64,000 bases of DNA from the NCBI RefSeq assembly GCF_964355755.1, contig NC_092674.1, positions 20,424,001 to 20,488,000 on the forward strand, written 5' to 3'. The notes under the pieces are model-generated. The model was not told the DNA's origin. It did not search any database and worked only from the letters and a program-made list of their open reading frames with translations. This DNA comes from Antedon mediterranea. Its lineage: Eukaryota; Echinodermata; Crinoidea; Comatulida; Antedonidae. Below, piece by piece: positions 12,001 to 25,190 of the stretch. The first letter of the stretch is position 1, and every line of letters starts with the position of its first letter. Made by a program: the position numbers and the translations under genes.

Positions 12001-15000
12001 TTTCAGCAGCTTCAGATGAGGATAGCCTGGCTACATGGTCTACACCAATTCTCTCTGCTTCTTCTGTAGCTATTGTGTACTGTAATTCCACAAATAACAT
12101 GGTAGCTTGGCCATTCACTAAATCAATTACCGATTCACATATTGTTATTGGTAGCTAAAAACAACATAAAATAATATTAATGTTAACAAGTTTTAAATGC
12201 TGTGTTTTCCTCACAATGCTTTGGACATTTGGTACTTCAACCAGTATTTTTGTCTTCTGATGAATGACTTGAAAATGTAGAATAATGATTTGTAAGATAA
12301 TTATGATTCAAAGTAGGCATATAAGCTTTCTCTGACCTGAAACTGAAGGGAACTAAACTCAAAGAAACTAGTTGCAAAGAGTGCTTATGTCGACATCTGA
12401 GCAACTCAGCTGTACTATGCAAACTTTAATTTGTGATGCGATTCATACTTAAAAGAAACTAGTGTGGTTAATCACTTCCCATACAGCACACACGGCATGA
12501 AATTGGTCAGTTGCATCTAGTTCTTTTCAGTTCCAGAAAAGTAGAACATGTTCAATGCAATACAACAAAACTCAACTGCTTATATTGACATATTTTTAGT
12601 ATTTAGAATTTCTCAGAGTGCTTTATGTCTACAAGGGTTGTGTTGAATTCCTTATTAACAACCTTACAGTATTATTACCCACGCATTTGCTTTTGTTTTG
12701 ATGTATAGCAGAAACAAGGTAATACTGTAGGTGAAGTTTAATCACAATGTGTGTTATAACCCCTTTATACCGCCGAACTAAAAACAAGCCTGTGCCGTGA
12801 GCAGAAAAATGTTTTTCACACCTGATTCATTAACCCAGGATTGATATGGGTTACGTGTATTATACTGCCAAATGCCAACCAGTGTAAATGTTCTAGATTA
12901 ATTGAAATTTCGCCCTCTCATACTACATACAAAAACTGATAATTCAAATAACTAACTAACTTACATCTGTGTGTCGTGACATTGGGTTCAACTTCAGGAA
13001 AATCGGACTTTCATTTATCTCACAAATCTGAATTAAAAAAAACATACATATTTAATATTGTCTTTCTGTATAAACAAATGGTGATGTCAATGGTTTTAAA
13101 GTTACAGCAACAACTTTGATTGTGTTGGAATTGACTGTTAAAATCTTCTGCTATCATAATTGCAAAAAGAATATAAATCATTAAAATTGGCGTTTTTGAG
13201 AACTTTTGAGATGAACATAAAGATTTGTTAAGCACTTTTTGTATTTGAATGGTAAATTGTAAAATGATTGTGCTCAACATAAAATAATAACAAATACTAA
13301 ACTACTGTATACCCAACAGTAAAAGCTCAATCGAATACGACAATTTTAATACACCTCTATTTGGAGGACACCTTCACAACAAACTGTAGGCTTAGAATGT
13401 CAACACTAGAATAAGCCATGGTAATATAGGGGTCAATCCAGTAGTACTGCACTTACTTGTTTATGAACTTTTATGTCTGATTTACTTGGTGGTCCTCCTG
13501 ATGTGTACCATCCTATGCAATCATCTTGAAATATCTGTTTGACTGAAAAAAAAGATAAAAGAAGTTATACCAATGCTGCATGTAAGTTCAGTAAACTTAG
13601 TATCAGTGGGGTCCTTCTGGTTACAAATCTTAACTGGGATAGTACCTCATTGTAGTTTTTAACATGCATGATTTACATGGGAATAATGGTTTAAAGCACA
13701 GTGGTGTAATGGCTATGAGTGCTCCCTAACTAAACTCAGGGGCCCCAGAGCTTAAGAGGGCCCCAAAGCATGAGCAGCCCCAATACAATTACCCTGTACT
13801 GGAGGGCCCATTAGGTGTGCTAAACCAAGGGCATTTATCCCATGTGTTATGAATAAAGCATCTAACTTGCAGTTTGATGATGATAGGTGATACTCTTATC
13901 AATTGACTGTTTTATTCTTACACTGCTCCTCTTTTGTTTTGTAATATTCCCTGTCAATGACTATGTCGCCCTCTATCACTTCAAACATTAACTCAAATGA
14001 ATTCATTATTTCAATGTTGCGTCCAGTTTGTCTGCCAGTAATCGCTCCAAAGACTAAAATGAAACATTTTTATAAAGTTAATAATATTTGTTTGGCCTTT
14101 CTTTTCTATTTTTACTTATTAAATACTGCTTAAATACAGACATTCTAATTTCGCCGGAATCCTCAGCTGAATTTTCATTCAATTTCCGGATTTCCTCAAT
14201 ATTAAAATAAAACTTCCCGAAATTTTGGTTTTAGATAAAAACATTTTTTCAAACTCACATTTACTGTCTGAATTCTGTTTTTTAGTAAGTTTAATACATT
14301 ACATCTGATTTTGATAGTCTACTACTAGAATGTGCGAGATACACCTCTAAACTAGTAGTAGTAGTAGCCTAGTATGTAATGCACTTGTCAATTGTATGAC
14401 TCACTATACGACCCCCGGGAGAGGTGCGTCATGGGTGCGTCATTTACAAATAATTACTGACGCAGGGGTGCGTCAAAAAACCTAGATGGTACGTCACATC
14501 AATGAACAAGGTGTGTCAATGTCCGTCACTTTACCACCCACCATATCATAAACAACATGGTCACAGTGCGTCAAAATGGGTGCGTCATGGTCACCTAAAG
14601 GTAAGTCACCTTTTTGACGCACGGGTGCATCATGGTATTCAAAAGTATGACGCACATCGGACAAATGACGCACCTCTCCCGGGGGTCGTATAGTGGGTCA
14701 TACAATTGACAAGTGCATAAACATTGAGAGAGGGGAATAGGCATAGTTAGTAGAGAAGAATGCTGATCAGTTAATTTTAAAAAAAATTATAATTTATAAT
14801 AGCAATGTAGGCATATCTATATGATTATCAGGCGAATTTAATTGGCCTATCTAGCTAGGCCTGGCCCTAGGGAGGCTAGTAGGCCTATCTGAAAAACTGA
14901 AAAAGAAAAAAAAAAGGAAAATTATTGAACAGAAGTTACTCAACAGCTACCATCCTGTTTAAAGTAGGAGTAGTACTAGACTAGGCTAGTAGTAAACTGT

Positions 15001-15352
15001 CCTATCATCACAAACATAACTACTGTATAATATGCTAGCCTAGGCTAGGCCTAGTGACCATCACATGCCTTGTGCCAACCAACTCTGCGGTACAAGTGGC
15101 CACTACTTTCCCCACATCACACACAAACCGTGCCAGCCTAGGCTAGGGCCTACCTTGGGTTGGTTTTCCTTCTTGGGCTTTGGTACGTGTCCAATGCTCG
15201 GAAATATTCATAATTAACAATGGGTGTAATGATATAGTAACACTACCAGTTGTAGAACTACATGCCATCACAGAATCATCATTAACTGTCATATCTGAAT
15301 CATTTTTTGAGGTACCAGGTTTATTTTCCTCGTCGACTTCCATTTTCGACAT
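8976..15352 (-). CDS. cops6: COP9 signalosome subunit 6 (CSN6)
   Basis: Eight exons, in transcript order: 15352-15154, 14053-13922, 13542-13457, 13027-12965, 12154-11992, 11347-11154, 10763-10695, 9047-8976. All junctions are AG/GT and phases agree, giving about 325 residues, close to the usual ~327. The start is the ATG of MSKMEVDE (15350-15352). The MPN domain follows ([30 protein letters not shown]). The segment [13 protein letters not shown] lacks the JAMM zinc-binding histidines, as expected for CSN6, the non-catalytic MPN partner of CSN5. The rest, [47 protein letters not shown] and the RRMRGLFF end, matches animal CSN6. The signalosome removes NEDD8 from cullins. Introns hold a palindromic MITE (14380-14717) and the 306-bp triplication. 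Confidence 0.96.
9787..10695. repeat. 306-bp tandem triplication in cops6 intron 7
   Basis: Three head-to-tail units of 306 bp begin at 9787, 10093 and 10399 with AAGTGACTGAGGCTAAATAA and look identical by eye. Each unit ends in AAAACTTACTTGA, so each contains the minus-strand sequence TCAAGTAAGTTTT, the real donor of cops6 exon 7 (exon edge at 10695). Two extra copies of a splice donor therefore lie in the intron. No protein is recognised in the unit. Confidence 0.9.
14380..14717. mobile_element. Palindromic MITE with TGACGCA repeats
   Basis: Inverted ends of about 53 bp run from TGCACTTGTCAATTGTATGA (14380) to its near-complement ending 14717. Both carry CCCCCGGGAGAGG and TGCGTCA. TAA stands directly outside both ends, a three-base duplication as in PIF/Harbinger elements. 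The interior repeats TGCGTCA/TGACGCA many times. It lies in cops6 intron 1 and has no coding capacity. Confidence 0.75.
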
Positions 15353-15548
15353 CTTGATTGCGCCCTCAATCGGGATCCAATATTCTATGCATGCCAACCA
15401 CCGGCCGTGTTCATACTTACGACGTACTAGTCTGGGCTCCAGAAGGAGTTTTTTCAAATATTTTTGCACATATGGCGTTTCATACGTGTATTACTTGAGT
15501 TTGGATTTTCAGACAAAAATCGCGGTCGAAATAAAAACAAATAAATAA

Positions 15549-15757
15549 AAAACAAGGCCAACAGCCATAAGTCGCGTGCTCTCAGAAAAAAATGAACTTT
15601 CAAAAAGTATTGTACTTTAAAACTTTTCTGTACATCAAAACAGTTAAAAAAGTACAGAAAAGCGATAAACGCATAGTGATACCGGACCGACAGACAGACC
15701 GACCGACCGACCGACATAGTGAACTATAGAGTCGCGTCCACGCGACTAAAAAAACAA
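15549..15757 (-). repeat. Dispersed hairpin/CGAC-repeat element (copy 1)
   Basis: Runs from GGCCAACAGCCATAAGTCGC through GATACCGGACCGACAGACAG and a variable (CGAC/AGAC) tract to ACATAGTGAACTATAGAGTC and the hairpin AGTCGCGTCCACGCGACT. Both ends carry AGTCGCGTG and its complement. Related copies lie at 39838-39955, 55950-56045 and 56590-56686. Non-coding; class uncertain. Confidence 0.65.
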
Positions 15758-16109
15758 TACAGACTTGGGGCAAGTCTAACGACGTACCCTCAGCGAGATT
15801 AGCCTTCGCGGCTATATAAAATATAATTGATGCCAACATAATCTTCAAAATTCCAATTTCCCAAAAAACAAAAAATATGACAAAATGCTCTAACAATAAC
15901 TTAATATCAACTTAGTTTATTGTTTAAAAAACACGATCTGAAATAACAGGTAAACAGTAAACATTTTAAATAATGTAAATTTACAGTTTCGAAATTATTG
16001 TGCAATATTTTCTTTTTATAACAAGTATATTATCAGTTAGTTTTGTGGGTAAATATTGAAATTATAATGACAAATATTATTATTATATTTTATAATTGAG
16101 TGTATTGGC

Positions 16110-16370
16110 CTAGGTAAAATAATTCCAACTGGACTGATCAAGAATATGCCTAACTCCAATGAAGTGGCCTCTTACAGATTCGATTTTTTCCCACGATTCA
16201 TCGGGTGTAGGCTTGGCTACCGTACCAAAAACGAGAGTATATCTTCCTCTAGGTCTTAGTAAAACTTGTTTTACGCTATGACATTGGATGAAATCATAAC
16301 CAGCATAAATAAAACTCAACCACACATAAAACCACACATGAGTCGAGTGGGATCTCACGTAATTTCTCAC
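16110..16370 (-). CDS. Possible exon or small unrecognised gene
   Basis: An open frame ending TAG at 16110 contains LLRPRGRYTLVFGTV, KPTPDESWEKIESVRGHF and VRHILDQSSWNYFT, which have the composition of a real protein. I do not recognise it. There is no in-frame ATG before the upstream stop, so if real it is probably a terminal exon using an internal acceptor (for example near 16280). A reverse AATAAA lies near 15915. It sits between the cops6 start and the secreted-protein gene. Confidence 0.25.
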   Translation of the reverse strand: MRNYVRSHSTHVWFYVWLSFIYAGYDFIQCHSVKQVLLRPRGRYTLVFGTVAKPTPDESWEKIESVRGHFIGVRHILDQSSWNYFT

Positions 16371-16783
16371 GCGTACGACTGTGCATTACGAAATAAAATA
16401 CTCTTACGCAATATATAATTATCTTTTCTGTTCTGGTCATTCTATACAAATTACGTACTGGTCTCTGACAAACCAGTCACGCCGCAGCTGTTGTCATGTC
16501 CACGTCTCTGTTTCAAAAGACTACAATAAGTGGCAGCAATGTGATAGGTCTACTTTGTATTTATAATCATTCTTAACAATTGTCATTGTAAAACATGTTG
16601 CACACTAGTTGCCACGTGATACAATTGTGATAATTTAATATACACTCTCATATCATCCATTCGGACGGTTCGCAAGAGACTATAACCTGTGGCAGAAAAC
16701 AAAGTTTATAAAGTTTGATTTAGAGTAAAAACCAGCAGTTACACTATAATATTTTATCGTCTTAAATACAGTTTTCGAGCAAG

Positions 16784-19684
16784 ATGCATAGTTTGAATAT
16801 CTTATGTGTGGCGATAATGTGTCTGTCACCGTGTTTTTCGTTGCCAGTTGGTAAGTATTCAGTACACACCAGTGTAAACAATATTCATAATTAAAAATTA
16901 AAGTGTTTAGCTGTTTGAATGGAACGAACCGAACTGTTAAAAGTAGGCCTACGTGCAACTTATCTTTTTCTTCAAAATAATGATACTTTCCCAGCTAACT
17001 CGATCATAGACTCAGAAATTAAAGGATGTGACACTATATGACGAAAACGATAAATAGATAAACATTTCATTTATCTTATACATGTGACAAAAAGTGTTTC
17101 ATTGTCTCTTTGATAAAATAATATTTTAAAACATCCTATCAAATGACGTCATGATCAATATAAGAACAATACAATCTTTGCAGGAACACGATATTATTGC
17201 TTTTAATAATCATGGCGTTTGATTGGACATGTGGAAAAAAATATTGTTATCAAAGGCAGCATATAAGATTATACATACCGTATAGTTCTAGGATGAAAAC
17301 TGTTTTGATTTCCTTTTCTAGTAAAAATGCATATTTATCTATTAAATCGACGATCGTTATCGTCCTTAGTGTAAATGGGCCTCTCTACATTCAAAGGAAG
17401 GTAACCATTATTTATCTATTAATCGACGATCGTTATCGTCCTTAGTGTAAATGGGCCTCTCTACATTCAAAGGAAGGTAACCATTATTTATCTATTAATC
17501 GACGATCGTTATCGTCCTTAGTGTAAATGGGCCTCTCTACATTCAAAGGAAGGTTTACCATTATTTATCTATTAATCGACGATCGTTATCGTCCTTAGTG
17601 TAAATGGGCCTCTCTACATTCAAAGGAAGGTAACCATTACCATTACTTCATCGTTACGTAGCGCAGGCCACATTCCCAATGTTTAATACAGATTAGTTTC
17701 ATGTTTACAGATAGTTTTAGAGGAACGGTCATGTTATGTTAAACATTATCTGAAAATAAACACCCATTTCTTCGCAATAGAGGCAGTTAATGCCTAAATT
17801 TGCTGTGTATGAATATACGGATAAATCGTATCTACTGATCTCTAAAGAAACACGATAAAAGTCAATCAGTAGGCCTACCTATCAACCAAATAAAAATAAC
17901 TCACTCTAACATTATATAAAATACTCCTGATACACATTGTGGAATAAACTTCTAATCTCGATTTTAGATTCTGCCTCTGACAGTGTAATTTTTAAAATCA
18001 AAAATCTTTTCGAAATATAGCCAGATATATTTTGATCAGTACTTGTCTTTTCCATCAAGTCTTTATTACCTCCTTCGCCACAATTAAATGGCGAGAGTTT
18101 ATGTGGTCGATCGTGCCACAAGCTGTTGCTTTTTTTTTTATCTTTTCGGCCATCTGCCTTAATTCTGTGACTTTATTAAATTTCAGCTGCATATTATTAT
18201 TCTTCATTTCAAAGTATGTAAATCAATATTATGAAACTTAAACTTAAAATTATAATATGAATGAATAAATATGAATTGCAGGCCCAAGGATCCCAGACGG
18301 TAACTCTGGTTCATCTGTAAACGCGGAGTTTTACATGGACAGTGGCGTTGTTGGATTCCATGAGATCGAGGGCGTCAGCAAATATATCCGAGTTGGTAAA
18401 AATCCCAAGGAACAAACAATGTAAGTTGCTGCCGTCTTCGTTATTTTCCGGGGTTATTTTCATCTTATTGATTGCATTCAGTTGTATAATGTTATTTGGA
18501 TGAACCATTTTCACAATATGTGGTTGTAAATTGTCGAATTTTGCCATCATCTGGGATGGTTAAATCATGGATCACAAATTATGTTATAGATAGTACAATG
18601 GTTAAGGAACCCATTTTAAAAGGGGAAGGAAATCAACAACGAAATCAGAATAGTGTCGTAGTGTACACTCTTGTCTGTATTGATGAATATTTGACACAAC
18701 AAAGGCAAAAAAATAAAATAAATAAAAACAATGGTTTACGATTTTCACACATTTTTTAGATTAATATTATAGTTATTATGTTTATTGTGTAGAAATTAAA
18801 AAATTGTTAATAAATAACTTAATATATCATGCACAGGGTAGACTAAGCTTGGTTAAAAACTTGCCAGGACAAGACACAACGCAAGCGAGTTGACCAATGA
18901 CAACGACTATTCATCATACACATTTTTACTGCGTTATTTTTTTATAATCCATCACTTGTGATTGGTCAAATCACGTCCTGCGTTGCCCTTTACGTTCTTT
19001 CGTGAGCCCAGGTGGGAAAAAAAGATTTAGAAAAATCTAATGTAATTATACCTAGTTGTATAATATACATGAAATTATCCTTCTAAACGTTGAATTTGTA
19101 ATGTAAAATGCTATATAACTCAATGATGAGTTTCCTTCCAAAAAAAATATAGCTGCATAGCCAATTGAAGTTTAGCGTATACCTGTTTAATCATGTTTTA
19201 TTAAATCTGATACACCATCCATTTCAGTGAAAATAATGCAGCGGGGCAAAAATTGTTGGCGCCAGGAAGTGAAGATAGACAGTTATTAGTTGACGGAAAG
19301 CCCGAGGAATCATTTCTTACGTTTCTAAATCGTCAGATACTCAGTATTGCTGCAGAAGATGAGCCTGAAACGAAGAAACAAGGTTACGTTTTTGACAACC
19401 TAGAACCCAAGTTGGAAATCGAGTTAAAACGGATGACGTGGGAGTTTCAAAAGAGGGCACTTGCCGCGAAAGAAAGCCTAAAAAATGACAGCGAACGCGA
19501 AGAAGAATTACAGAAGATTGAAAGGGATATTGATACACAAATAGTAGAAATTAGAAATGAACTCGGTAATCCGGCGGAAATTGCCGAACAAGAATCGGAA
19601 TTAGTTACTGTAGGCGATGCCATTAAACGCCGAATGAGATTGATTTTTAGTCATAATGTTCATTACGACAAGGACAGTCTTTGA
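16784..19684 (+). CDS. Unrecognised secreted 220-residue protein
   Basis: Three exons: 16784-16850, 18282-18420, 19228-19684 (TGA 19682-19684). Donors and acceptors are consensus (GTAAGT twice) and phases match. The first exon encodes MHSLNILCVAIMCLSPCFS, a typical signal peptide with probable cleavage before LPVG. Exon 2 gives SVNAEFYMDSGVVGFHEIEG. Exon 3 is mainly charged helix: LEIELKRMTWEFQKRALAAKE, then ERDIDTQIVEIRNELG, ending in SHNVHYDKDSL. The mature part shows no cysteine, transmembrane segment or dibasic peptide array. AATAAA lies at 19894-19899. I do not recognise the family. The gene model is well supported; function is unknown. Confidence 0.8.
17330..17637. repeat. Four tandem ~76-bp units in intron 1 of the secreted-protein gene
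   Basis: The unit contains TCGACGATCGTTATCGTCCT and GTGTAAATGGGCCTCTCTAC; CGTCC landmarks lie at 17361, 17437, 17513 and 17590. Copies differ by single-base indels. Confidence 0.9.
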
Positions 19685-21854
19685 ATATTAAAGTGTTTTT
19701 TTTAAATTTTATTTTTCTCGTAATACTGTCGAATTCTCAAAAATGTGTTCTGTCTCTTTATTAGAAATGTGTATATTTACTATTATTATTTGTATTATTA
19801 ATAATGCAAATGTACCACCGTAATCTTTATAAATTTGAAATAGAGCAAACCGGCTGGTAAATGAGAACACTCAGTATTCAACGGACTTTCGAGAATAAAT
19901 CATAAAAGTATATTATAATTAATAGAACTATTTAACGGATGTACGCCTTTCCTCGGGACCCAATGATGTGTCCTCTTAAATGGGATTTTACCGTAGTGTT
20001 GGAAAGATATTTTACTCAAAGGAAAGTGTCCCTTTAATAGGGGTTCTAGTTTTTCATTTCTTTAGCTTCTTTTAATTTAAAAAAAGAATAGACCTTAGGC
20101 GCGCCTATGAGGAGATGATCTTTAAACTTGCGTGTTTGGTCAATGCTTGACTTTTCTTTAATTAGAAAATTTTCACGATGAACTTTCTTTCAACCAACAT
20201 GGTAATTGAAAATATGTAAAATACAACTCGGTAATATAAAAAAATAGCTAACTAGAATAGAACACATGTGTATTTGAGTTTCTTTTTATATTATTGTTTA
20301 TTACAATTTTTATTCTGATGATGATGTTGTCAACGGTGGCGACCTAAACTTGCCCTATGTATTATATTTGTTTCGTTGTTTGTCTGAACTAAATGAAAAA
20401 AATACGGTGATTATGATGTTTGCATTCTGGTAGTGGCCTGTTGAAGTCGCCGATAAAGAACGGTTATATTATGCTTATTGCTGATAATGTTGATGATGAT
20501 GATGATGATTATGATGATACTGGCCAACGAAAATGGTGACAACCCTTCAGGGCCGGTGGTTATATGGGACGGGTAATTAAGTGCACGCGGTGGACTAGTT
20601 CACTATTAGTTCACTCCTCCGCTCCGTTTCTTCTTTTTAGACTCGTGACATTTCCGTTGATATATAATATATATATATATTAATATTCTATGAGTTTGTC
20701 TTGTCACACAACAACCCGCACTGGTGGCTACGGCCCTGCAATGCGATACCAATGATCTCGACGATCAAAAGAAATGGTGGTATAGTGATGATGATAATTC
20801 TGGTGATGGCGGTGAAAATAATGATTTTTACCAAATGATGGCACGTCCATTTATGGTGATTTGGGTGTTGACGGTGACGTCAGGGAGGAGAAAACAGGAG
20901 GAATTAAAATGATGATGACGTCATATAATTAATGACATTTTACAAAGATTATGATAATAATCATGATAACCTATAATGTATGTGTATTTATTCTGTGATT
21001 CTGTGAATCGATGGCACTCTCGGCTATCTTAATTTGTTTTCATAATTTGCATTTATAAATAATGCTCATAGGTCATAATCATTACAGACGGTCAAATCAT
21101 TTTCTAGGTTTCTTAATTCTTCTTACTTGTCTTGTTTATGAAGCAGAGAGCAACGGTGTAGAAAATTTATGTTGACGGTACATTAATAAGACGACAGGTT
21201 TGTATGTCAAGTCTGGCTTTCCATTCAATAAGGAATTTTAAATTGTCTACTCTTCATTCAAAGCAGGGCGATAGAGTGCACAGAGGCGCCAGAATGCTAT
21301 GCAATTATATAGATTCTCTTCTTAACATTGCTTTTGCCGGGGTTTACTGAGCTATCATTAATTCATCGAATGTTAAAATAAACGTATTCAGATGGTAATA
21401 AGAGAAATAAACATTACTAACTTCGTTTTCAACAACGTTATTCAATTAAAGTTAATTTAAGTAGGCTATCACTTATTTAATAATCAGATATTTTAACGGA
21501 AAATGACTTAGCACAGTAAAATTTGATTTTATTTTTACAAAAATAAAAATATTATACAGACCACTTTTGGGACCCAGGTTTTAATAGTCTGTAGTAGCTT
21601 TGGTCTCCTCCAACTAAAGACCGACACTAAGTGCTTGTTTAATTATTATTTAAAGGGGAATTACATGTCGTGTCCTGTCCGTTTGTGTGGATTTAAACTG
21701 CATTTTTTTTTCAAAATTCCTATATGGCTGTTCTACCTAATATGGATCAATTATACAAATTTATGATCTTTAATTGGAGGAGGAAAAAATATGAAGGAAA
21801 ATGTTAAATTGAGTTTATCCCAATCCGGCCTTTGTTCTATAATTAGAGGGAGTC

Positions 21855-22199
21855 TTTAAAGATGTATTGTCCCTCAAAACATGAAAAATTAAGATTAATT
21901 AAATCAGACGTTGAATATGTTATTTGTAGTTTTAATAAAGGTTATCACTTCCGTAGAAAAAAAAAAATATGTTTTCATTTACAAGATGACAAGATAAATG
22001 GTTAAATTCAACCAAAAACCTATTGGCTGGCAGCCAATTTGACCATTTTTTGCTTTAAATAACAGTTTTTACAGGTAAATACATTTTTTTCCGATCCAAT
22101 TTTGGTCGAAGTGGATAACTATTATGTTACATTAAAATGGCATATTCATCAAACATTTTGTTAAGAATTATTTTATCAGGGGGACAATACATCTTTAAA
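21855..22199. mobile_element. MITE of the GATGTATTGTCCC family (copy a)
   Basis: Starts TTTAAAGATGTATTGTCCCT and ends GGGGGACAATACATCTTTAA, giving inverted ends of about 19 bp. The interior is AT-rich and non-coding. Related copies: 24387-24550 and 60512-61063. Confidence 0.75.
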
Positions 22200-22902
22200 T
22201 AGATACAGCAAATTAATGTAAACGATAGGCGATCATGGGTCTGCGGTACAGTGGTCTCAATTGGAAGGAGATATTTTGTATTCACAACAATGAATGTCAA
22301 TTGGTTAGTTTAGGTCTATCATAAACGACCAAGGTAGCATTCATCCTAGCATAAGGACGTAGTAGCCGGATTTGGACAACACAGATAATTCATGAACTAT
22401 AGAGGGGGCACAACAATTTATGATATTGAAAAGGTCAACCACACTGTCAGTAATTAACTTCATTCAAAATCAATATTAATTTCAAGGTGCATCACATTGT
22501 ACTAAACAAAAGAACAATAAGACAAAAATATCAACACTACACAAACAGAATTACCTTATAATATCTATTTAATATCCTGCTTACAATTTGTGAAAAATAA
22601 TCTGTAAACCACTGTAAATGTAGCCAAAATATACAGATCATTTATAATTTCTTTTAGAGTATTCTACAACTGTACAATTATTATTAATTAATAACTAAAC
22701 ACATTTTAAACTATTGATAAAAAGAATACAACAAGAATATACAATAAGTAAAAGATTATAATAATAATCTTTAAAAGACACATATTAAATAACACCCTGG
22801 GATTTTTTTAAAAGATTATTTTGACATTACATTTGCAATTTACAGTACTACTTAAGGGCAAAATGAATAATAAATTTATCTTTCTTTCCGTTTTAACCTT
22901 CA

Positions 22903-23190
22903 TTTGCTAAAATGCTAACTGTGTTTTTGTTTGAACCTTCCTTAGTAAAACTCTTAGACTTAACATACGACTGCAGTAGTAGATTCATTGAGAAAGGTGT
23001 TTGCTAAATGCCCACTGTGTTTTTGTTTCAACCTTCCTTAGTAAAACTCTTAGACTTAACATACGACTGCAGTAGGAGATTCATTGAGAAAGGTGTTTGC
23101 TAAATGCCCACTGTGTTTTTGTTTAAACTTTCCTTAGTTAAACTCTTTGTAACATACGACTGCAGTAGGAGATTCATTGAGAAAGGGGCT
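22903..23190. repeat. Three tandem 96-bp units
   Basis: Units include GTGTTTTTGTTT (22921, 23017, 23113), then AACTCTTAGACTTAACATAC and GACTGCAGTAG. The third unit has a short deletion. Non-coding. Confidence 0.85.
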
Positions 23191-24386
23191 TCTTCTAGTT
23201 TAACCCACTGGGTGGATACAGTAGTACACCTCATGGGGACACCTCCATGACCCAACCATATAGTGACATGGGAAGCCATTTGAAGAGAGGTTAGCGTAAG
23301 TGTTAAAACATATAATTTCTCCTCATTCTATTCCTTTACTGTAGGGGTGCTCCATTAGGAGTTTCACTGTATTACATTTAGCAAGTATAATGTATTGTCC
23401 CACTGTGCTTCTCTAGTACAGTACATCAGATATAAAATTTATTACAGATAGAAAGTTAAGTCACTTGTTTACTGTCCTTAAGATGCTTGTTTGTTATCAG
23501 TCTACAGTATAAATACCCAACAAATAACTATTAAACTACAATTATACAATTTAAGAATTAACATTTAATAATAATTATGCAACACATGATTTAACCTTTA
23601 CATTATAATTTTACAGTACAAGAATTTAGAGAGAAAATTTAATAATTATCAGTAATAATAATAAATCAGAACCTATATACAGTAATATTGTGCATTTTAA
23701 TAGTAAATTTTTAATTAACAAGAATATCAACAATTTCATGATGTTAAAAAAATCATTATTCATTAATATTACAATAATAATTACAATATTACAATTTCAG
23801 TAATAATATCTATGAAAATAATTAATAGTAAATTTAATGTAATATTACAGTATTAATATCACACACAATAGAAGATTTAACATACACATACAAATGGTAA
23901 TAATAGTATTTATGCAACATTAATAATAACTGTGTTTCTTCATCTAATGTAATATTTGGTTTATTATGCAATTCTCTCTAAAGCTGTGAATCATAATCAT
24001 GAATAATTATATAATATTTTGTACATATCTTTTATGAATAATCAAATATTTTAGATTTGACAGTACTTACAATACAACCTTTTACCCGATTTCTCTTCTT
24101 CTACCCTAATACACAGTCATTCAAACTCTTTTCTTTTGCATAGTTTCAGTTGATACCCAACCAAAAATATCTTTTAACTTGTATGGGACAAAATAAATCT
24201 ACAGTTTTTAATTTTACATTTCCATGTCATATAAAAAAATAGTTAACAATATCAATACTGTACTGTACATTAAATAATGCAGAAGTTATCAAATGAACAA
24301 ACAAAGTGGTCGAGAGTACATTAGATAATAGCAAGGAAAAGTGAAAACAATTCAACTCCTCCCTGATATTAATACTCTAGATACTG

Positions 24387-24550
24387 TTTAAAGATGTGTT
24401 GTCCCCAAAAACATGAAAAATGAAGATTAATTGAATCCGACTTTAAAATTACAGTTTTTTTAGGTAAATAAATTTTGTTTAGACTATAATATAAGATTAA
24501 AATCGCATTTATTTAATTTAAAAAATATTTTTCAGGGGACAATACATCTT
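24387..24550. mobile_element. MITE of the GATGTATTGTCCC family (copy b, short)
   Basis: TTTAAAGATGTGTTGTCCCC at the left and GGGGACAATACATCTT at the right, with AACATGAAAAAT next to the left end as in copy a. About 164 bp, shorter than copy a. Confidence 0.7.
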
Positions 24551-25017
24551 ATATATGCCTAGTTTGAGAAAGGAGATTGCAGCAGGTGGATCACAGCACT
24601 GCTGCCCACCTTCCTATGTACCCTAATAAAAACACATCACAATATACACAGTGCATAAAATAGTAGTACAAATGTGTGTGTACTGTAATGCTAACATTTA
24701 CAGTTAACTGTCATGTTCACTTTTTATACCTTTTCTTGCAACAGAATTAGATGACTACATTACTGAATTAAATACACCATTAAACTGTCAGTTTGGTGCC
24801 TAAAGGAATTGTTTGCCAAAATGCACAATTCTTAGCAGCAGAGTTGCAAGAAGCCTCAAATCGTTAGGTTAGAATCTCAAGTACGTTTCTTTGATATAAA
24901 TTTAACTCTTTATTTAAAATTTTCTTTCACACTTATGAAATACTGATTCTCAATGGGAGACCTTTAATTTGTAACCACACATCCCGATCATCTGCATAAT
25001 TAAAAAATGTGTGTTTT

Positions 25018-25190
25018 GTCAGCAAATAAAGAGTGTTGGGTGAAAAAATAAAGAGTGTTGGGTGAAAAAATAAAGATTGTTGGGTGAAAAAATAAACCAT
25101 GTTTGTTGAAAAAATAGACAGTGTTTGGTGAAAAAAAAAACCAAATTGTTTAATCAACAAATAAACAATATTTAGTCAACCAACAAACAA
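25018..25190. repeat. AT-rich minisatellite, ~26-bp unit
   Basis: Diverging repeats of AATAAAGAGTGTTGGGTGAA, clearest at 25025-25100 and decaying to the right into AATAAACAATATTTAGTCAA. Confidence 0.75.

Noticed and set aside
20724-20912. 62-codon open frame with Asp-rich protein
   Set aside because: It lies in GAT/GATGAT low-complexity sequence, which produces Asp runs by chance.
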